40,252 nucleotides of DNA from Clostridia bacterium (GCA_017456145.1 JAFTJZ010000032.1:1-40252), one strand, 5' to 3'; counted from the first letter of the stretch, positions 16,915-26,058 are shown. Program-made: numbers and translations. Notes: generated from the letters alone by a model not told the origin.

Positions 16915-18182
16915 TGAAAATCCGTCATTTTCACCCGCATAAGGTAACGGGCAAGGCAGACGATCAATTCGTGGGACTGAAAATCATCGGGAGCGAAATT
17001 CATTTCTACTACCCGGAATCCTATCGGCTGGACATGGACGCGCCAACGGTAAGGAATGATATCATCGACCTTTTAAGAACCGTTACCCTCGCAAAAACAC
17101 CATCCACGCAGATAACACAAGCCCACAACACACCGCACAGCGGCAAAGACTTTGCTCTGGTCTCATACCTTTGGGTCATCCACGATTTCTGCACCAACGG
17201 GTTTTACGTCAATCGGGAAAAGCGATACGCAACCAATCAGACCGGCAGAGTCCATTGGAAGAAGACCATGCAAACGCAGCCGATCATCTCTGACGGCAAT
17301 ATCATCTATCCCTATATCGTGACAGAGACAAAAAGCAGTGTGGACAACATTCTGGTGGAGATTCATAAATATTGTGTCAAAAAGAGCATCGACCATATCG
17401 GGTGGCTGTTCAATCTCACCTCGTCCTTTATTGAGACCGCTCCCTTCCATGAAACGACAAAGAAGCTCTACATCGCGACCCTTAACCAAGAGCTGAATAA
17501 AACCTTCGACGACGACAAACGGCTGCGATTGTGGCACCTGAAGAACGTGATCGTGGGGCTTGATGCAAATGACGGCAAGAATGAGGTTGTCTACGGGGTC
17601 GATTCATACCACTACGTTTATGAGAAGATGATCGACGCCATCTTTGGCAACGTCAAGGATCTCAAGGAGTTCCTTCCGAGCGCCACATGGCACCTTCTCC
17701 GCAATCATTACGCCCGGACACCAAGCTCAAAGCTCCGCCCGGATACTCTTATCGTCAAGGGAAACGACATCTTCATTCTGGACGCAAAATTCTACAGATT
17801 CGGCTATACGGGAAAAGAGGAAGATTTGCCCGAAACGACCTCCATACAAAAACAGATCACCTACGGTGATTACATTCAAAAGAACGTGAACCACATACAG
17901 ATTCGGAGCATCTACAACGCGTTTCTCTTGCCCTATGATAAGACAAGAGAGGTGTTCCGCTCCGATGACGATATTCAATATGTGGGCTTTGCCGGGTCCA
18001 CATGGAAGGACAACAACCAAAACCATGAGTTGATCCATACGTTTCTCATCGATCTCTACCACGTTGTAAAGACATGGAATCGCTGCAGCCATGAAACTGA
18101 CGTTGCCTTCCTCATCGACGCCATCCAAGAGCACCAACGTGATGCATCGCGATTCATTTGCGAGCATACCGCACGGGACTGA
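16911..18182 (+). CDS. LlaJI-family (McrC-like) restriction endonuclease subunit
   Basis: The 423-residue protein matches the LlaJI restriction endonuclease family, represented by LlaJI R2 and B. subtilis YdjA. A PD-(D/E)XK site is visible as SSKLRPDTLIVKG followed by FILDAKFYRFG near residues 275-293: Asp of RPD, Asp and Lys of DAK. A helix with QKQITYGDY follows, as in this fold. It should cut DNA in complex with the McrB-like partner encoded immediately upstream. The two ATGs at 16911 and 16914 are equivalent; the first overlaps the upstream stop. It is the last gene of the island. Confidence 0.85.
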   Translation: MMKIRHFHPHKVTGKADDQFVGLKIIGSEIHFYYPESYRLDMDAPTVRNDIIDLLRTVTLAKTPSTQITQAHNTPHSGKDFALVSYLWVIHDFCTNGFYVNREKRYATNQTGRVHWKKTMQTQPIISDGNIIYPYIVTETKSSVDNILVEIHKYCVKKSIDHIGWLFNLTSSFIETAPFHETTKKLYIATLNQELNKTFDDDKRLRLWHLKNVIVGLDANDGKNEVVYGVDSYHYVYEKMIDAIFGNVKDLKEFLPSATWHLLRNHYARTPSSKLRPDTLIVKGNDIFILDAKFYRFGYTGKEEDLPETTSIQKQITYGDYIQKNVNHIQIRSIYNAFLLPYDKTREVFRSDDDIQYVGFAGSTWKDNNQNHELIHTFLIDLYHVVKTWNRCSHETDVAFLIDAIQEHQRDASRFICEHTARD

Positions 18183-18274
18183 GGCATCTTTTTCCGAATG
18201 TCGACACCGCCTGAGGTTACTTGATGGTTTTGAACATTGGCAAAGAATACAACGATACGTCGAAAGGACTTATT

Positions 18275-18976
18275 ATGCATCCTATCATTTGTCTGACCCC
18301 CGACGTGGACGCCGAGCGCGACACGACGGTGAATTTCACCTACGTTCATGCCCTGACGGAAACAGGTGCGATCCCTTATCCGCTGCCTTATCTGGACAGT
18401 GAGGCGGCGCTGGAGGCGCTTTGCGCGCTATGCGACGGCTTTGTCTTCTCCGGCGGCGTGGACGTTCACCCGCGCTACTACGGCGAGGATGTCAAGCCGA
18501 CGTGCGGCAACATCAATGAGGCGCGCGACACGCTGGAGCTGCGATTGTTCGCGGCGGCATACGCGACGGGCAAGCCGATCCTTGGCATCTGCCGCGGTGC
18601 GCAGCTGGTCAATGTGGCACTGGGCGGCACGCTGCATCAGGACCTTCCGAGCGAGATCGACACCACCATCGCCCACCGCCAGACCGAGCCGAAATTCGCC
18701 GCGTCACACCATGTGTCCGTCCTTGCCGACACCCCTTTGCACGTATTGACGGGGGTCGACCGCATCCGCGTCAACAGCTTTCATCACCAAGCCATCCGCA
18801 CGCTCGGGCGCGGACTTTGCCCCATGGCACTCGCAGACGACGGGGTCATTGAGGCGGCGTATCTGCCCGGCGAGCGTTACTTGCGCGTTTATCAGTGGCA
18901 CCCGGAGCGTCTGGTCGCCTCCTGCCCGCACAACCGCGCCATCTTTGATGATTTTGTCGCGGCGTGCGCAGGGTAA
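18275..18976 (+). CDS. Gamma-glutamyl-gamma-aminobutyrate hydrolase family peptidase (C26)
   Basis: The 233-residue protein is a class I glutamine amidotransferase-like peptidase of the PuuD group, which hydrolyses gamma-glutamyl bonds such as that of gamma-glutamyl-GABA. The nucleophile Cys is in GICRGAQ near residue 103, after the GGVDVHPRYY oxyanion region. The catalytic His and Glu are in QWHPER near the C-terminus. The ATG at 18275 has CGAAAGGA just upstream and starts the conserved sequence. An in-frame ATG at 18221 would add 18 unrelated residues. No putrescine-pathway genes adjoin it, so the physiological substrate is open. Confidence 0.88.
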   Translation: MHPIICLTPDVDAERDTTVNFTYVHALTETGAIPYPLPYLDSEAALEALCALCDGFVFSGGVDVHPRYYGEDVKPTCGNINEARDTLELRLFAAAYATGKPILGICRGAQLVNVALGGTLHQDLPSEIDTTIAHRQTEPKFAASHHVSVLADTPLHVLTGVDRIRVNSFHHQAIRTLGRGLCPMALADDGVIEAAYLPGERYLRVYQWHPERLVASCPHNRAIFDDFVAACAG

Positions 18977-19117
18977 AGAAATATATATCTACAAATATCA
19001 AGGTGCACTGTATGTCGCATAAGAAAAGGCGATATCACACATACCATCGGATTTATACGCATCTTCAGGGATGTATGACGATGAATTTGCCTTGAACGAA
19101 ACACAGGAGGAAAACAC

Positions 19118-19855
19118 ATGACAGAAATCTTATTGCTGGGAACATTTCATTTTATGGAAAGCCCGATAGCCTTTTATTCCGACAAGGTGCAGGATGAGCT
19201 GGAGATGCTCGCGCAAAAGCTGCTGCGTTTCTCTCCCGATGCCATTGCCGTCGAGGCAGCCAAGGATGCGCAATCGGACGTGGATCGCTCGTATCATACA
19301 TTCTGCTTAAACGATCTGCGCAACGTAAGCAAAATGCAGACCGAAACACTTGGAGAAATACATATGTTCGGCGGAACATATCCGATCACATATAACAACG
19401 AATGTATACAAATCGGTTATCGTATAGGCAAGCTGGCGGGGCTTGAAAAAATTCACGCAATCGATGACGATACCGTTTGGGATACAAAGGTCATGCACTC
19501 TCCGACGCCTTGCCTGAACGATGCCATGAAAGCGTTACGCACCGATGAGGACAAGCATACCGACGATTCCCTCCTTGCTCTGTACCGATATTATAACGGC
19601 GTTGAATGGTCAAACTTGAACCACGCCATCTACATTCAGATGAATGCGATCAGCACCGATCATGCATATGCGGGTGCACAGGCCGTGGCAAAATGGTATG
19701 AGCGCAATTTGAAAATATTCTCTAACATTCAACGGATATCCAAGAACAGCAAGCGTCTGTTCATTCTTTACGGTGCCGGGCATTTACAAATATTAAGAGA
19801 GCTCATTCATGCAGACAACCACTTAAAATTGGTTGATGTTTATGATTACTTATAA
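19118..19855 (+). CDS. DUF5694-like protein (TraB/Tiki fold)
   Basis: The 245-residue protein has LLGTFHF at its start, a Glu in IAVEAAKDA, and LFILYGAGHLQILRELI near the end. This His/Glu/His arrangement is shared by the TraB/Tiki/ChaN-related putative metal-dependent hydrolases, and the closest pattern I know is DUF5694. No signal peptide or membrane helix is seen, so it is probably cytoplasmic. The function is not established. AGGAGG lies 8 bases before the ATG. It stands alone between the amidotransferase-like gene and the transporter gene, each separated by 60 to 140 bases. Confidence 0.7.
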   Translation: MTEILLLGTFHFMESPIAFYSDKVQDELEMLAQKLLRFSPDAIAVEAAKDAQSDVDRSYHTFCLNDLRNVSKMQTETLGEIHMFGGTYPITYNNECIQIGYRIGKLAGLEKIHAIDDDTVWDTKVMHSPTPCLNDAMKALRTDEDKHTDDSLLALYRYYNGVEWSNLNHAIYIQMNAISTDHAYAGAQAVAKWYERNLKIFSNIQRISKNSKRLFILYGAGHLQILRELIHADNHLKLVDVYDYL

Positions 19856-19912
19856 TATATCCGTACGTGCTCTCATCCGACGTAAATGATACCTTCGCCA
19901 CACGGAGTCATT

Positions 19913-20875
19913 ATGAAAAACAAAAAGCTACTCGGTAATTTTCTTCTTATTCTGACCGCCATGATCTGGGGAACGGCATTCGTCAGCCAGCGGGTGGGCA
20001 TGGAGTTCATCGAGCCCCTCACCTTCAATGCCGCGCGCTACGTATTCGGCACGGTGGCGGTGGGCATGGTTGCCCTCATTACCCATCTGACCAAACGGCG
20101 CACCCCCGACACCCGCGCCCCCGAGGTCATCCGCGCATCCAATGCGGCCACCCTGCGAGGCGGCATCGGCTGCGGCATATTTCTTGCTGTGGGCGGTTTT
20201 TTCCAGCAAGCCGGATTGGTCTACACCACGGCGGGAAAGGCGGGTTTTATCACCGCCTTGTATATGCTGCTCGTTCCCATCGTCAATTTTCTGATCTTCA
20301 AAAAGAAAAACACCCTGCAGGTCTGGCTTGCGATCCTCATCGGCGTAGGCGGTATGTACCTGCTCTGCGTCAGCGACGGCTTTCATCTGGCATACGGTGA
20401 TATTTTAGTGCTGCTTTGCGCGTTTATGTTCTGTGGGCACATTCTGTGCTGTGATCATTTCGTACGGTATGCCGATCCCGTTCGGATGTCGGCGATCCAG
20501 TTTGCAGTCGCGTCCTGCCTTTCGACCGCTGCGGCATTCATCCTGGAGGAGCCGAGCTGGGAAAAGATCGTCTCGGCGACCGTTCCCATCCTGTATTGCG
20601 GGCTGATCTCGGGCGGTGTCGGGTATACGCTTCAGATCGTCGCACAGAAAATGACCGATCCGACCATCGCCTCGTTGCTGATGAGTCTGGAGTCGGTGTT
20701 TGCCGTCATCGCGGGCGCGCTGCTGCTGCAGGAGCGCATGAGCACGCGGGAGCTGATCGGCTGCGTTGTCATGTTCGCCGCCATTGTGCTGGTGCAGATC
20801 CCGATTGGTAGAAAAAAGCGCCATGACAAGCCGTCCTCTCCTTCACAGCATCGGGGTCAGGACGACAAGCTCTGA
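19913..20875 (+). CDS. EamA-family (DMT) transporter
   Basis: The 320-residue integral membrane protein has about ten helices in two EamA repeats, the drug/metabolite transporter fold. Typical first-repeat signatures are LTAMIWGTAFVSQRVGMEFI and GKAGFITALYMLLVPI. The second repeat ends with TIASLLMSLESVFAVIAGAL followed by GCVVMFAAIVLVQI. The substrate cannot be inferred; members export amino acids, sugars or drugs. I took the ATG at 19913, since conserved sequence starts there and CGGAG precedes it; an earlier in-frame start at 19886 adds nine unrelated residues. The C-terminal tail is basic and cytoplasmic. Confidence 0.88.
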   Translation: MKNKKLLGNFLLILTAMIWGTAFVSQRVGMEFIEPLTFNAARYVFGTVAVGMVALITHLTKRRTPDTRAPEVIRASNAATLRGGIGCGIFLAVGGFFQQAGLVYTTAGKAGFITALYMLLVPIVNFLIFKKKNTLQVWLAILIGVGGMYLLCVSDGFHLAYGDILVLLCAFMFCGHILCCDHFVRYADPVRMSAIQFAVASCLSTAAAFILEEPSWEKIVSATVPILYCGLISGGVGYTLQIVAQKMTDPTIASLLMSLESVFAVIAGALLLQERMSTRELIGCVVMFAAIVLVQIPIGRKKRHDKPSSPSQHRGQDDKL

Positions 20876-20908
20876 TAAAATCCACGATCTCCGAAAGGAC
20901 TCCACCCC

Positions 20909-21592
20909 ATGAAAACAACGATAAAATCCGCCCTTGTCGCCACCATTCCCGTGCTGACCGGGTACTTGGTGCTCGGCTTTGGATTTGGCATTATCCTCAA
21001 CGCCAACGGTTACGGCGTTCTGCTCGCCTTTGCCATGAGTGGGCTGATCTACGCCGGCTCCATGCAATACGTTGCCATCGGGCTGATCAGCGGCGGTGCT
21101 TCGCTCCTGACCGCTGCCATCACGACGTTGATGGTCAACGCCCGTCATCTGTTCTATGGCATTTCCATGCTCGATCAATACCGCGATACCGGCAAGTGCA
21201 AGCCGTATCTGATCTTCGCACTGACCGACGAAACCTACTCTTTGGTCTGCACGGACAAGCTCCCCGTCCCACCTGAGCACCGCAAGAAGTATTATCTGTG
21301 GGTCTCACTTCTCAACCATCTGTATTGGATCACGGGCTCGGTCATCGGAGCAGTTGTCGGATCCCTGGTACAATTCAACAGCGAGGGCATTGACTTTGCC
21401 TTGACGGCACTGTTTTTAACGGTGTTTCTTGACCAATGGCTGAGCACCGAAAAGCACCTTCCGGCGCTTATCGGTGTCGGCGCATCGGTGCTTTGTCTGA
21501 TCCTTTTTGGCAGCGAGAATTTCCTGATCCCGACCATGCTGCTCATTGCGCTGCTGCTGTGTTTGTACAAGGAGGGCGACCGACATGAATGA
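20909..21592 (+). CDS. azlC: AzlC family branched-chain amino acid export subunit
   Basis: The 227-residue membrane protein fits AzlC, the larger subunit of a two-component branched-chain amino acid exporter. It has GYLVLGFGFGI near the start, then MQYVAIGLISGG, and the characteristic LMVNARHLFYGISML near residue 80. Several hydrophobic helices continue to the end. The last 8 bases overlap azlD, the normal arrangement, so both subunits are made together. An AAAGGA site lies upstream. No Lrp-like regulator gene adjoins. Confidence 0.92.
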   Translation: MKTTIKSALVATIPVLTGYLVLGFGFGIILNANGYGVLLAFAMSGLIYAGSMQYVAIGLISGGASLLTAAITTLMVNARHLFYGISMLDQYRDTGKCKPYLIFALTDETYSLVCTDKLPVPPEHRKKYYLWVSLLNHLYWITGSVIGAVVGSLVQFNSEGIDFALTALFLTVFLDQWLSTEKHLPALIGVGASVLCLILFGSENFLIPTMLLIALLLCLYKEGDRHE

Positions 21593-21911
21593 TCTGCACA
21601 CCTGGGGAATGGTCGCCGTGATCGCGTTGGTCACAGCCCTGATCCGTTTTCTGCCCTTTCTGATCTTCCGCGGAGATAAGAAAACACCAAAGCTGATTGA
21701 AAAGCTGGGACGCATCCTTCCGTATGCCATCATGGGTATGCTGGTGGTCTACTGTCTCAAGGGGATCAGCTTTACCGACGTCAGCGGCTTTTTGCCCTCG
21801 CTGATCGCTTGCGCCGTGGTCGCACTGCTGCACCTGTGGCGACGCAACACCCTCATCAGCATCATTGCAGGTACGCTGAGCTATATGCTCTTGGTACAAT
21901 TGGTATTTTAA
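21585..21911 (+). CDS. azlD: AzlD family branched-chain amino acid export subunit
   Basis: The 108-residue membrane protein is the small AzlD partner. It has about four helices, with TALIRFLPFLIF near residue 20, PYAIMGMLVVYCLKGI near residue 47 and a final LISIIAGTLSYMLLVQLVF. The ATG at 21585 has AAGGAGG upstream and overlaps the azlC stop. An earlier in-frame ATG at 21546 lies within azlC and is unlikely. About 140 bases without features separate it from the next gene. Confidence 0.9.
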   Translation: MNDLHTWGMVAVIALVTALIRFLPFLIFRGDKKTPKLIEKLGRILPYAIMGMLVVYCLKGISFTDVSGFLPSLIACAVVALLHLWRRNTLISIIAGTLSYMLLVQLVF

Positions 21912-22052
21912 GACGAGCTCCCGTCCATGACGCTGCATATTCGCCATACGAAAACCGTCTCCGCCTTTGCCCGCTGTGTCACGGGGGAACGTAGGCGCTG
22001 CGCACAAAAAATCATCACATGACACCATTCCAAAATCCAACAAGGAACCGAT

Positions 22053-22568
22053 ATGAACTACATCATCCGAACCATTCAAAAGCAGGACGATCCGCACATT
22101 GAGCGCGTCATCCGCGATTGCCTGATCGAGTTTGGCGCCAACCATGAGGGCACCGCCTGGGCAGACCCCGATCTTGGCAGATTTTCCGAGATCTATCGCA
22201 CCACGGGCAATCGTTATTGGGTCGCCGTAGACGAGGATGGACACATTTTCGGCGGGGTCGGCATCGGCGCACTTTCGGGTGCGGACGGCATCTGCGAGCT
22301 ACAGAAAATGTACTGCATCCCGTCTGCCCGCGGCACGGGTGTTTCCCACGCGCTGATGCAAGCGGCGCTGCAATATGCAAAGGACCATTACCGCGCGTGT
22401 TATCTGGAAACGCTGGACAACATGACCGCTGCACAGAAATTTTATGAAAAATACGGCTTTGTCCGTATAGATCGCCCCATCGTGCAAACGGCACATTATG
22501 CCTGCGAGGTCAAATATCTTCGCTCGCTTACCGATCTGCCCGACGCAAAGCTGCAAGAGCAAGAATAA
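22053..22568 (+). CDS. GNAT family N-acetyltransferase
   Basis: The 171-residue protein is a single-domain GNAT. Motif A is LQKMYCIPSARGTGVSHALM, and the C-terminal MTAAQKFYEKYGFVRIDRPI completes the fold. HIFGGVGIGALSGADGICEL is the preceding beta-strand pair. It resembles the MarR-linked or YjdJ-like small acetyltransferases; the substrate is unknown. It stands 27 bases before the PHP-domain gene and is likely co-transcribed with it. The ATG has CAAGGAACC upstream. Confidence 0.82.
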   Translation: MNYIIRTIQKQDDPHIERVIRDCLIEFGANHEGTAWADPDLGRFSEIYRTTGNRYWVAVDEDGHIFGGVGIGALSGADGICELQKMYCIPSARGTGVSHALMQAALQYAKDHYRACYLETLDNMTAAQKFYEKYGFVRIDRPIVQTAHYACEVKYLRSLTDLPDAKLQEQE

Positions 22569-22595
22569 TCAATATATTGTAGAAGGGACCATCCT

Positions 22596-23312
22596 ATGTT
22601 AATCGATCTCCATACCCACTCCTCGGGCATCAGCAAATGCTGTCGCATCCCCGCAGAAAAAGTCATTCAAGCTGCCAAAGAAAACGGTATTGACGGCATC
22701 GTACTGACCAACCATTATCAAAAGAATTACATCACCGACGGAGATGTCCCCGCATTTGCCCGCCGCTACGTCGAAGAATACCATTACGCAAAAGAATGTG
22801 CAAAGAAGGTGGATTTTCCCGTTTTCTTCGGTATTGAGGTCACCATGGAGCGGTATGGCGGCGTTCATCTGTTGGTTTATGGGGTGGAGGAGGACTTCCC
22901 CCTGCAATATCCGACGCTCTTTGACATGACGCAAGAGGAGCTGTACCGCTTGGTCAAGGCCCATGGCGGCACCACGATTCAAGCGCACCCTTATCGGCAA
23001 AATATCGACCGTATGCTCGACCCCGCACTGATGGACGGCATTGAGATCAATTGTCATCCGCTCTACGAGGGCACGCATCTGGATGCGCTGGTTGCATTTG
23101 CCAAGGCGCACGATCTGCTTTTGACCTGCGGCGGCGACTTTCATGCCGACACCCACCGCCCACGCTGCGGGGTCTATCTGCCCGAAGGAATACAGAGCAG
23201 CCGCGAGATCTGCGCCTACCTTGCCGCCACCGACGAGATCCGCCTGTGCGTGCAGGAGGTCACCGAGCGCGTCTCGTTTGACGTGAGTTATCGGCGGGAT
23301 AAAATTTTATGA
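22596..23312 (+). CDS. PHP-domain metal-dependent phosphoesterase
   Basis: The 238-residue protein has PHP metal-ligand motifs in order: DLHTHSS (residues 4-10), VLTNHYQ (about 37), FGIEVTMERYGG (about 77), TIQAHPYR (about 128) and CGGDFHAD (about 180). PHP proteins use two or three metal ions to hydrolyse phosphoesters; polymerase-linked and histidinol-phosphatase roles are known relatives. This free-standing form has no assigned substrate. The stop overlaps the next acetyltransferase by 4 bases (ATGA). A GAAGGGA site precedes the start. Confidence 0.85.
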   Translation: MLIDLHTHSSGISKCCRIPAEKVIQAAKENGIDGIVLTNHYQKNYITDGDVPAFARRYVEEYHYAKECAKKVDFPVFFGIEVTMERYGGVHLLVYGVEEDFPLQYPTLFDMTQEELYRLVKAHGGTTIQAHPYRQNIDRMLDPALMDGIEINCHPLYEGTHLDALVAFAKAHDLLLTCGGDFHADTHRPRCGVYLPEGIQSSREICAYLAATDEIRLCVQEVTERVSFDVSYRRDKIL

Positions 23313-23962
23313 AAGCACCAAAAGAGGACAAACCACACATGGACGCTACAACACCATCCAATTATTTCATCCGCCCCGCTACGCCCGCAGACGCAGCCGC
23401 ACTTTTGGACATTTACGCGCCGTATATTCTGCATACGGCGATCACCTACGAATATGAGGTACCGTCAGTGGAGGATTTCGCCGCCCGCATTAAAGGCACG
23501 CTGCAAAAGCATCCCTATCTTGTCGCGCAGGAGAAGGGGGCGCTGCTCGGCTACGCCTATTTGTCCCCTCTGAGCTCGCGGGCGGCGGGTGCATGGGCCG
23601 CCGAGACCAGCATCTACGTCGCCAAGGACGCACACAAAAAGGGAGTGGGTCGGCAGCTTTACGAGACACTGGAGCGCGTCGCGCAGGCACAAAACATCGT
23701 CCATCTGAGTGCACGGATCGCGTACTCGCCCGACGGCGACGACCCTTATCTCAACCGCAACAGCATTGATTTCCACACCCACATGGGCTACCGTTGGGTG
23801 GGCGAGTATCGCAGATGCGGGTTCAAGTTTGGCAACGGGTACAGCCTTGTCATAATGGAAAAGCAGCTTGGCGATCCCGCTGACAGCACACCGCCCGCGC
23901 CCGTCATTCCCTTCCCCGCTCTGCCGCGCGACGTGCTTGTCGCCGCGGGTGTAACCGTTTGA
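23309..23962 (+). CDS. GNAT family N-acetyltransferase, phosphinothricin-acetyltransferase-like
   Basis: The 217-residue protein has the PAT/Bar-type pattern: YFIRPATPADAAALLDIYAP at the start, HTAITYEYEVPSVEDF, AETSIYVAKDAHKKGVGRQL (motif A), and HTHMGYRWVGEYRRCGFKFG at the end of the fold. About 35 Pro/Ala-rich residues follow. PAT-like enzymes acetylate amino-group analogues such as methionine sulfoximine. Resistance to phosphinothricin should not be assumed. The first ATG overlaps the PHP stop. ATG 23339, with AGAGGA upstream, is an equally good start and gives 207 residues. Confidence 0.82.
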   Translation: MKAPKEDKPHMDATTPSNYFIRPATPADAAALLDIYAPYILHTAITYEYEVPSVEDFAARIKGTLQKHPYLVAQEKGALLGYAYLSPLSSRAAGAWAAETSIYVAKDAHKKGVGRQLYETLERVAQAQNIVHLSARIAYSPDGDDPYLNRNSIDFHTHMGYRWVGEYRRCGFKFGNGYSLVIMEKQLGDPADSTPPAPVIPFPALPRDVLVAAGVTV

Positions 23963-23973
23963 GGTAGGCTGTT

Positions 23974-24561
23974 ATGGCAAAAAAGATCAAACTTGCAACA
24001 CTGGTCAGCGCCGTTTTGTGCGCGGTGTTGATCTCGCTGTATTTTTGGCGCGGCGCACCTCTGTTGCTCTCGCTCGCCATCACGGCGGGGACGTTTTTCT
24101 ATCATTTTGCCATGCGTCTTACCGTCGGCGCACTGGTCAATGCCATCATGCATAATCACGCGGATGCAAAGGGCACTTGGTTTTGCCCCCGTGCATGGGA
24201 GAAAAAATTATATGCCCGCCTCGGTGTCCGCAAGTGGCGGGAGCGGATGCCGACCTATGACCCATCCCTGTTTTCCTTGGAAACACATACCGTCGACGAG
24301 ATTCTGGGCGCCAATTGTCAAGCAGAGGTGGTACATGAGATCATCGCACTGCTCAGCTTTGTGCCGCTTACGACCGTGCCGCTCTTTGGTGCCTTTCCCG
24401 TATTTCTGATCACCTCGATCCTCGCCGCCGCGTACGATATGTTATTCGTCATCATGCAGCGATACGCCCGTCCGCATCTTTTACGGATCGCCTCCCGTGC
24501 GGGAATATCGTCAAACCCAAAAAGTAAAGGAGACCAACATGATCAAAGCCGTCCTATTTGA
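23974..24561 (+). CDS. CrtO-like (glycosyl-diaponeurosporenoate acyltransferase family) membrane protein
   Basis: The 195-residue protein has two N-terminal hydrophobic helices (LATLVSAVLCAVLISLYFW and a second ending FFYHFAM) and two more near the C-terminus. Between them are WEKKLYARLGVRKWRERMP and ANCQAEVVHEIIALLSFVP. This matches proteins often annotated as glycosyl-4,4'-diaponeurosporenoate acyltransferase in Bacillota, but no carotenoid genes are nearby. The name therefore reflects family resemblance only. Its last 23 bases overlap the next gene. GAGGTAGG precedes the start. Confidence 0.65.
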   Translation: MAKKIKLATLVSAVLCAVLISLYFWRGAPLLLSLAITAGTFFYHFAMRLTVGALVNAIMHNHADAKGTWFCPRAWEKKLYARLGVRKWRERMPTYDPSLFSLETHTVDEILGANCQAEVVHEIIALLSFVPLTTVPLFGAFPVFLITSILAAAYDMLFVIMQRYARPHLLRIASRAGISSNPKSKGDQHDQSRPI

Positions 24562-25204
24562 TTTTGATTACACGCTTGGCAACTCGGAGGAGGGTATCAT
24601 CCTCTCTGCCAATTATGCCCTGAACGCGATGGGTCTTGCTGCTGCCGAGCGCGATGCCATCCGTCGCACCATCGGGCTGACACTGCCGCACACCTACGCC
24701 GCCTTGACGGGGGACGATGACGCGCAAAGAGCAGAGCAGTTTACGGCACATTTCATGCATCGAGCGGACGAGGTCATGACCGAGAGCACCGTCCTTTATG
24801 ACGGTGTGCTCGACACGCTGGCTGCACTGAAGAGCCGTGGCATTGCCATCGGTATCGTTACGACCAAATACAGTTTCCGTATCGATCGCATTTTTGCGAA
24901 ATACAACGCTCGCCATCTGCTTGATCTGATCGTGGGCGGCGACAACGTCAAGGCCAAAAAGCCTGACCCCGAGGGAGTGCTCTACGCAATGGACGCGTTG
25001 CACTTGACTCGTGGCGAGGTGCTCTACGTCGGTGACAGCACGGTGGATGCCAAAACGGCTGCCGCCGCGAACATTCCTCTTTGTGCTGTGCTGACGGGAA
25101 CCACGACCGCCGAGGAGTTTGCTCCCTTTGCACCGCTGTACATTGCCGATACCGCGGTGGCGGGCTGCCGCCGCTTGATCCTGTCCGAGGGGGAGATCAC
25201 ATGA
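24539..25204 (+). CDS. HAD family hydrolase, phosphoglycolate-phosphatase-like
   Basis: The 221-residue protein is a subclass IA haloacid-dehalogenase phosphatase. Motif I is DFDYTLGNS (residues 8-16; Asp8 nucleophile, Asp10 acid/base). Motif II is IVTTK, motif III Lys lies in VKAKKPDPEG, and motif IV is YVGDSTVDAKTA. The alpha-helical cap between motifs I and II suits small phosphorylated metabolites. The ATG at 24539 has AAAGGAGA upstream; 14 residues of an earlier in-frame start are unsupported. It overlaps the upstream gene by 23 bases and the downstream kinase by 4, so it sits inside an operon. Confidence 0.88.
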   Translation: MIKAVLFDFDYTLGNSEEGIILSANYALNAMGLAAAERDAIRRTIGLTLPHTYAALTGDDDAQRAEQFTAHFMHRADEVMTESTVLYDGVLDTLAALKSRGIAIGIVTTKYSFRIDRIFAKYNARHLLDLIVGGDNVKAKKPDPEGVLYAMDALHLTRGEVLYVGDSTVDAKTAAAANIPLCAVLTGTTTAEEFAPFAPLYIADTAVAGCRRLILSEGEIT

Positions 25205-26058
25205 GTCGTTTTTCCTTCGTCAGCAAGATAAAAATCGAAAAGGGCTGGTCGGGCGACGAAAAATATCTCGCCACGACCGAGGACGGCAGCCGCTATCTGC
25301 TGCGCCTCATGTCGCCAAGCAAGGGCGAAAAATTCGCCCCTGCTCTCCCGATCCTTCGTGCTCTTGCGAAGAAGGGCGTTCCCATGTGCCAAACGTATGA
25401 AATCGAATCGCAAGCGGATCGTGTGGCGGTCGTGCAGCGCTTTGTGGACGGTGCAGATGCCTACGACGTCATTCCATACGCAGACACGGCGACGCAATAT
25501 CGTTACGGTGTGCAATCCGGCAGAACACTGCGCGACATTCATTCCATTCCCGCGCCTGCGACACAGCCTGACTGGGAGAGCCGTTTCAACGCCAAGATGG
25601 ATCGCAAGATCGCCATGTACGAGCAGTGTCCCGAAAAATTTGACGGTGCAGAGCAGATGATCGATTACATCAACACCCACCGCCATCTGTTGCACGGCAG
25701 ACCTCAATGCTTTCAGCACGGAGACTACCACATCGGCAACATGATGATTGAGGGGGAGACCGTCACCATCATCGACTTTGACCGTTACGACTTCGGCGAC
25801 CCGTGGGAGGAATTTAACCGCATCGTCTGGGATGCTCAAGCGGCCCCTGTCTTTGCCGCAGGACGGATCGACGGATATTTTGACTTCGATGTCCCCGCAG
25901 ACTTCTGGGCACTGCTTGCCATGTACATCGCCTCCAACACGCTCTCCTCGCTCCCGTGGGCGATCCCCTTCGGGCAAAGTGAGATCGACACCATGCGCAA
26001 GCAAGCCCGAGATGTGCTCTGCTGGTACGACGGGATGTGCCGCACCGTACCAACGTAG
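25201..26058 (+). CDS. APH-fold phosphotransferase (aminoglycoside-kinase-like)
   Basis: The 285-residue protein has the aminoglycoside phosphotransferase/choline-kinase fold. LLRLMSP near residue 35 carries a residue equivalent to the N-lobe ATP-binding region. QHGDYHIGNMM near residue 180 is the Brenner catalytic loop, with catalytic Asp and Asn. IIDFDRYDFGDPWEE is the metal-binding DFG equivalent. Chromosomal members like this usually act on small metabolites rather than antibiotics. ATGA overlap with the HAD gene makes co-translation likely. A second APH-fold gene follows within 50 bases. Confidence 0.82.
   Translation: MSRFSFVSKIKIEKGWSGDEKYLATTEDGSRYLLRLMSPSKGEKFAPALPILRALAKKGVPMCQTYEIESQADRVAVVQRFVDGADAYDVIPYADTATQYRYGVQSGRTLRDIHSIPAPATQPDWESRFNAKMDRKIAMYEQCPEKFDGAEQMIDYINTHRHLLHGRPQCFQHGDYHIGNMMIEGETVTIIDFDRYDFGDPWEEFNRIVWDAQAAPVFAAGRIDGYFDFDVPADFWALLAMYIASNTLSSLPWAIPFGQSEIDTMRKQARDVLCWYDGMCRTVPT

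Noticed and set aside
5307-18182. A complete integrative element with its own recombinase
   Set aside because: No integrase, excisionase, relaxase or replication gene was recognised between rlmD and the amidotransferase-like gene, and no rlmD-tail copy was found after about 10125.
25024-26004. A 326-codon minus-strand open frame
   Set aside because: It is antisense to the HAD and APH-fold kinase genes. No motif is seen in it.
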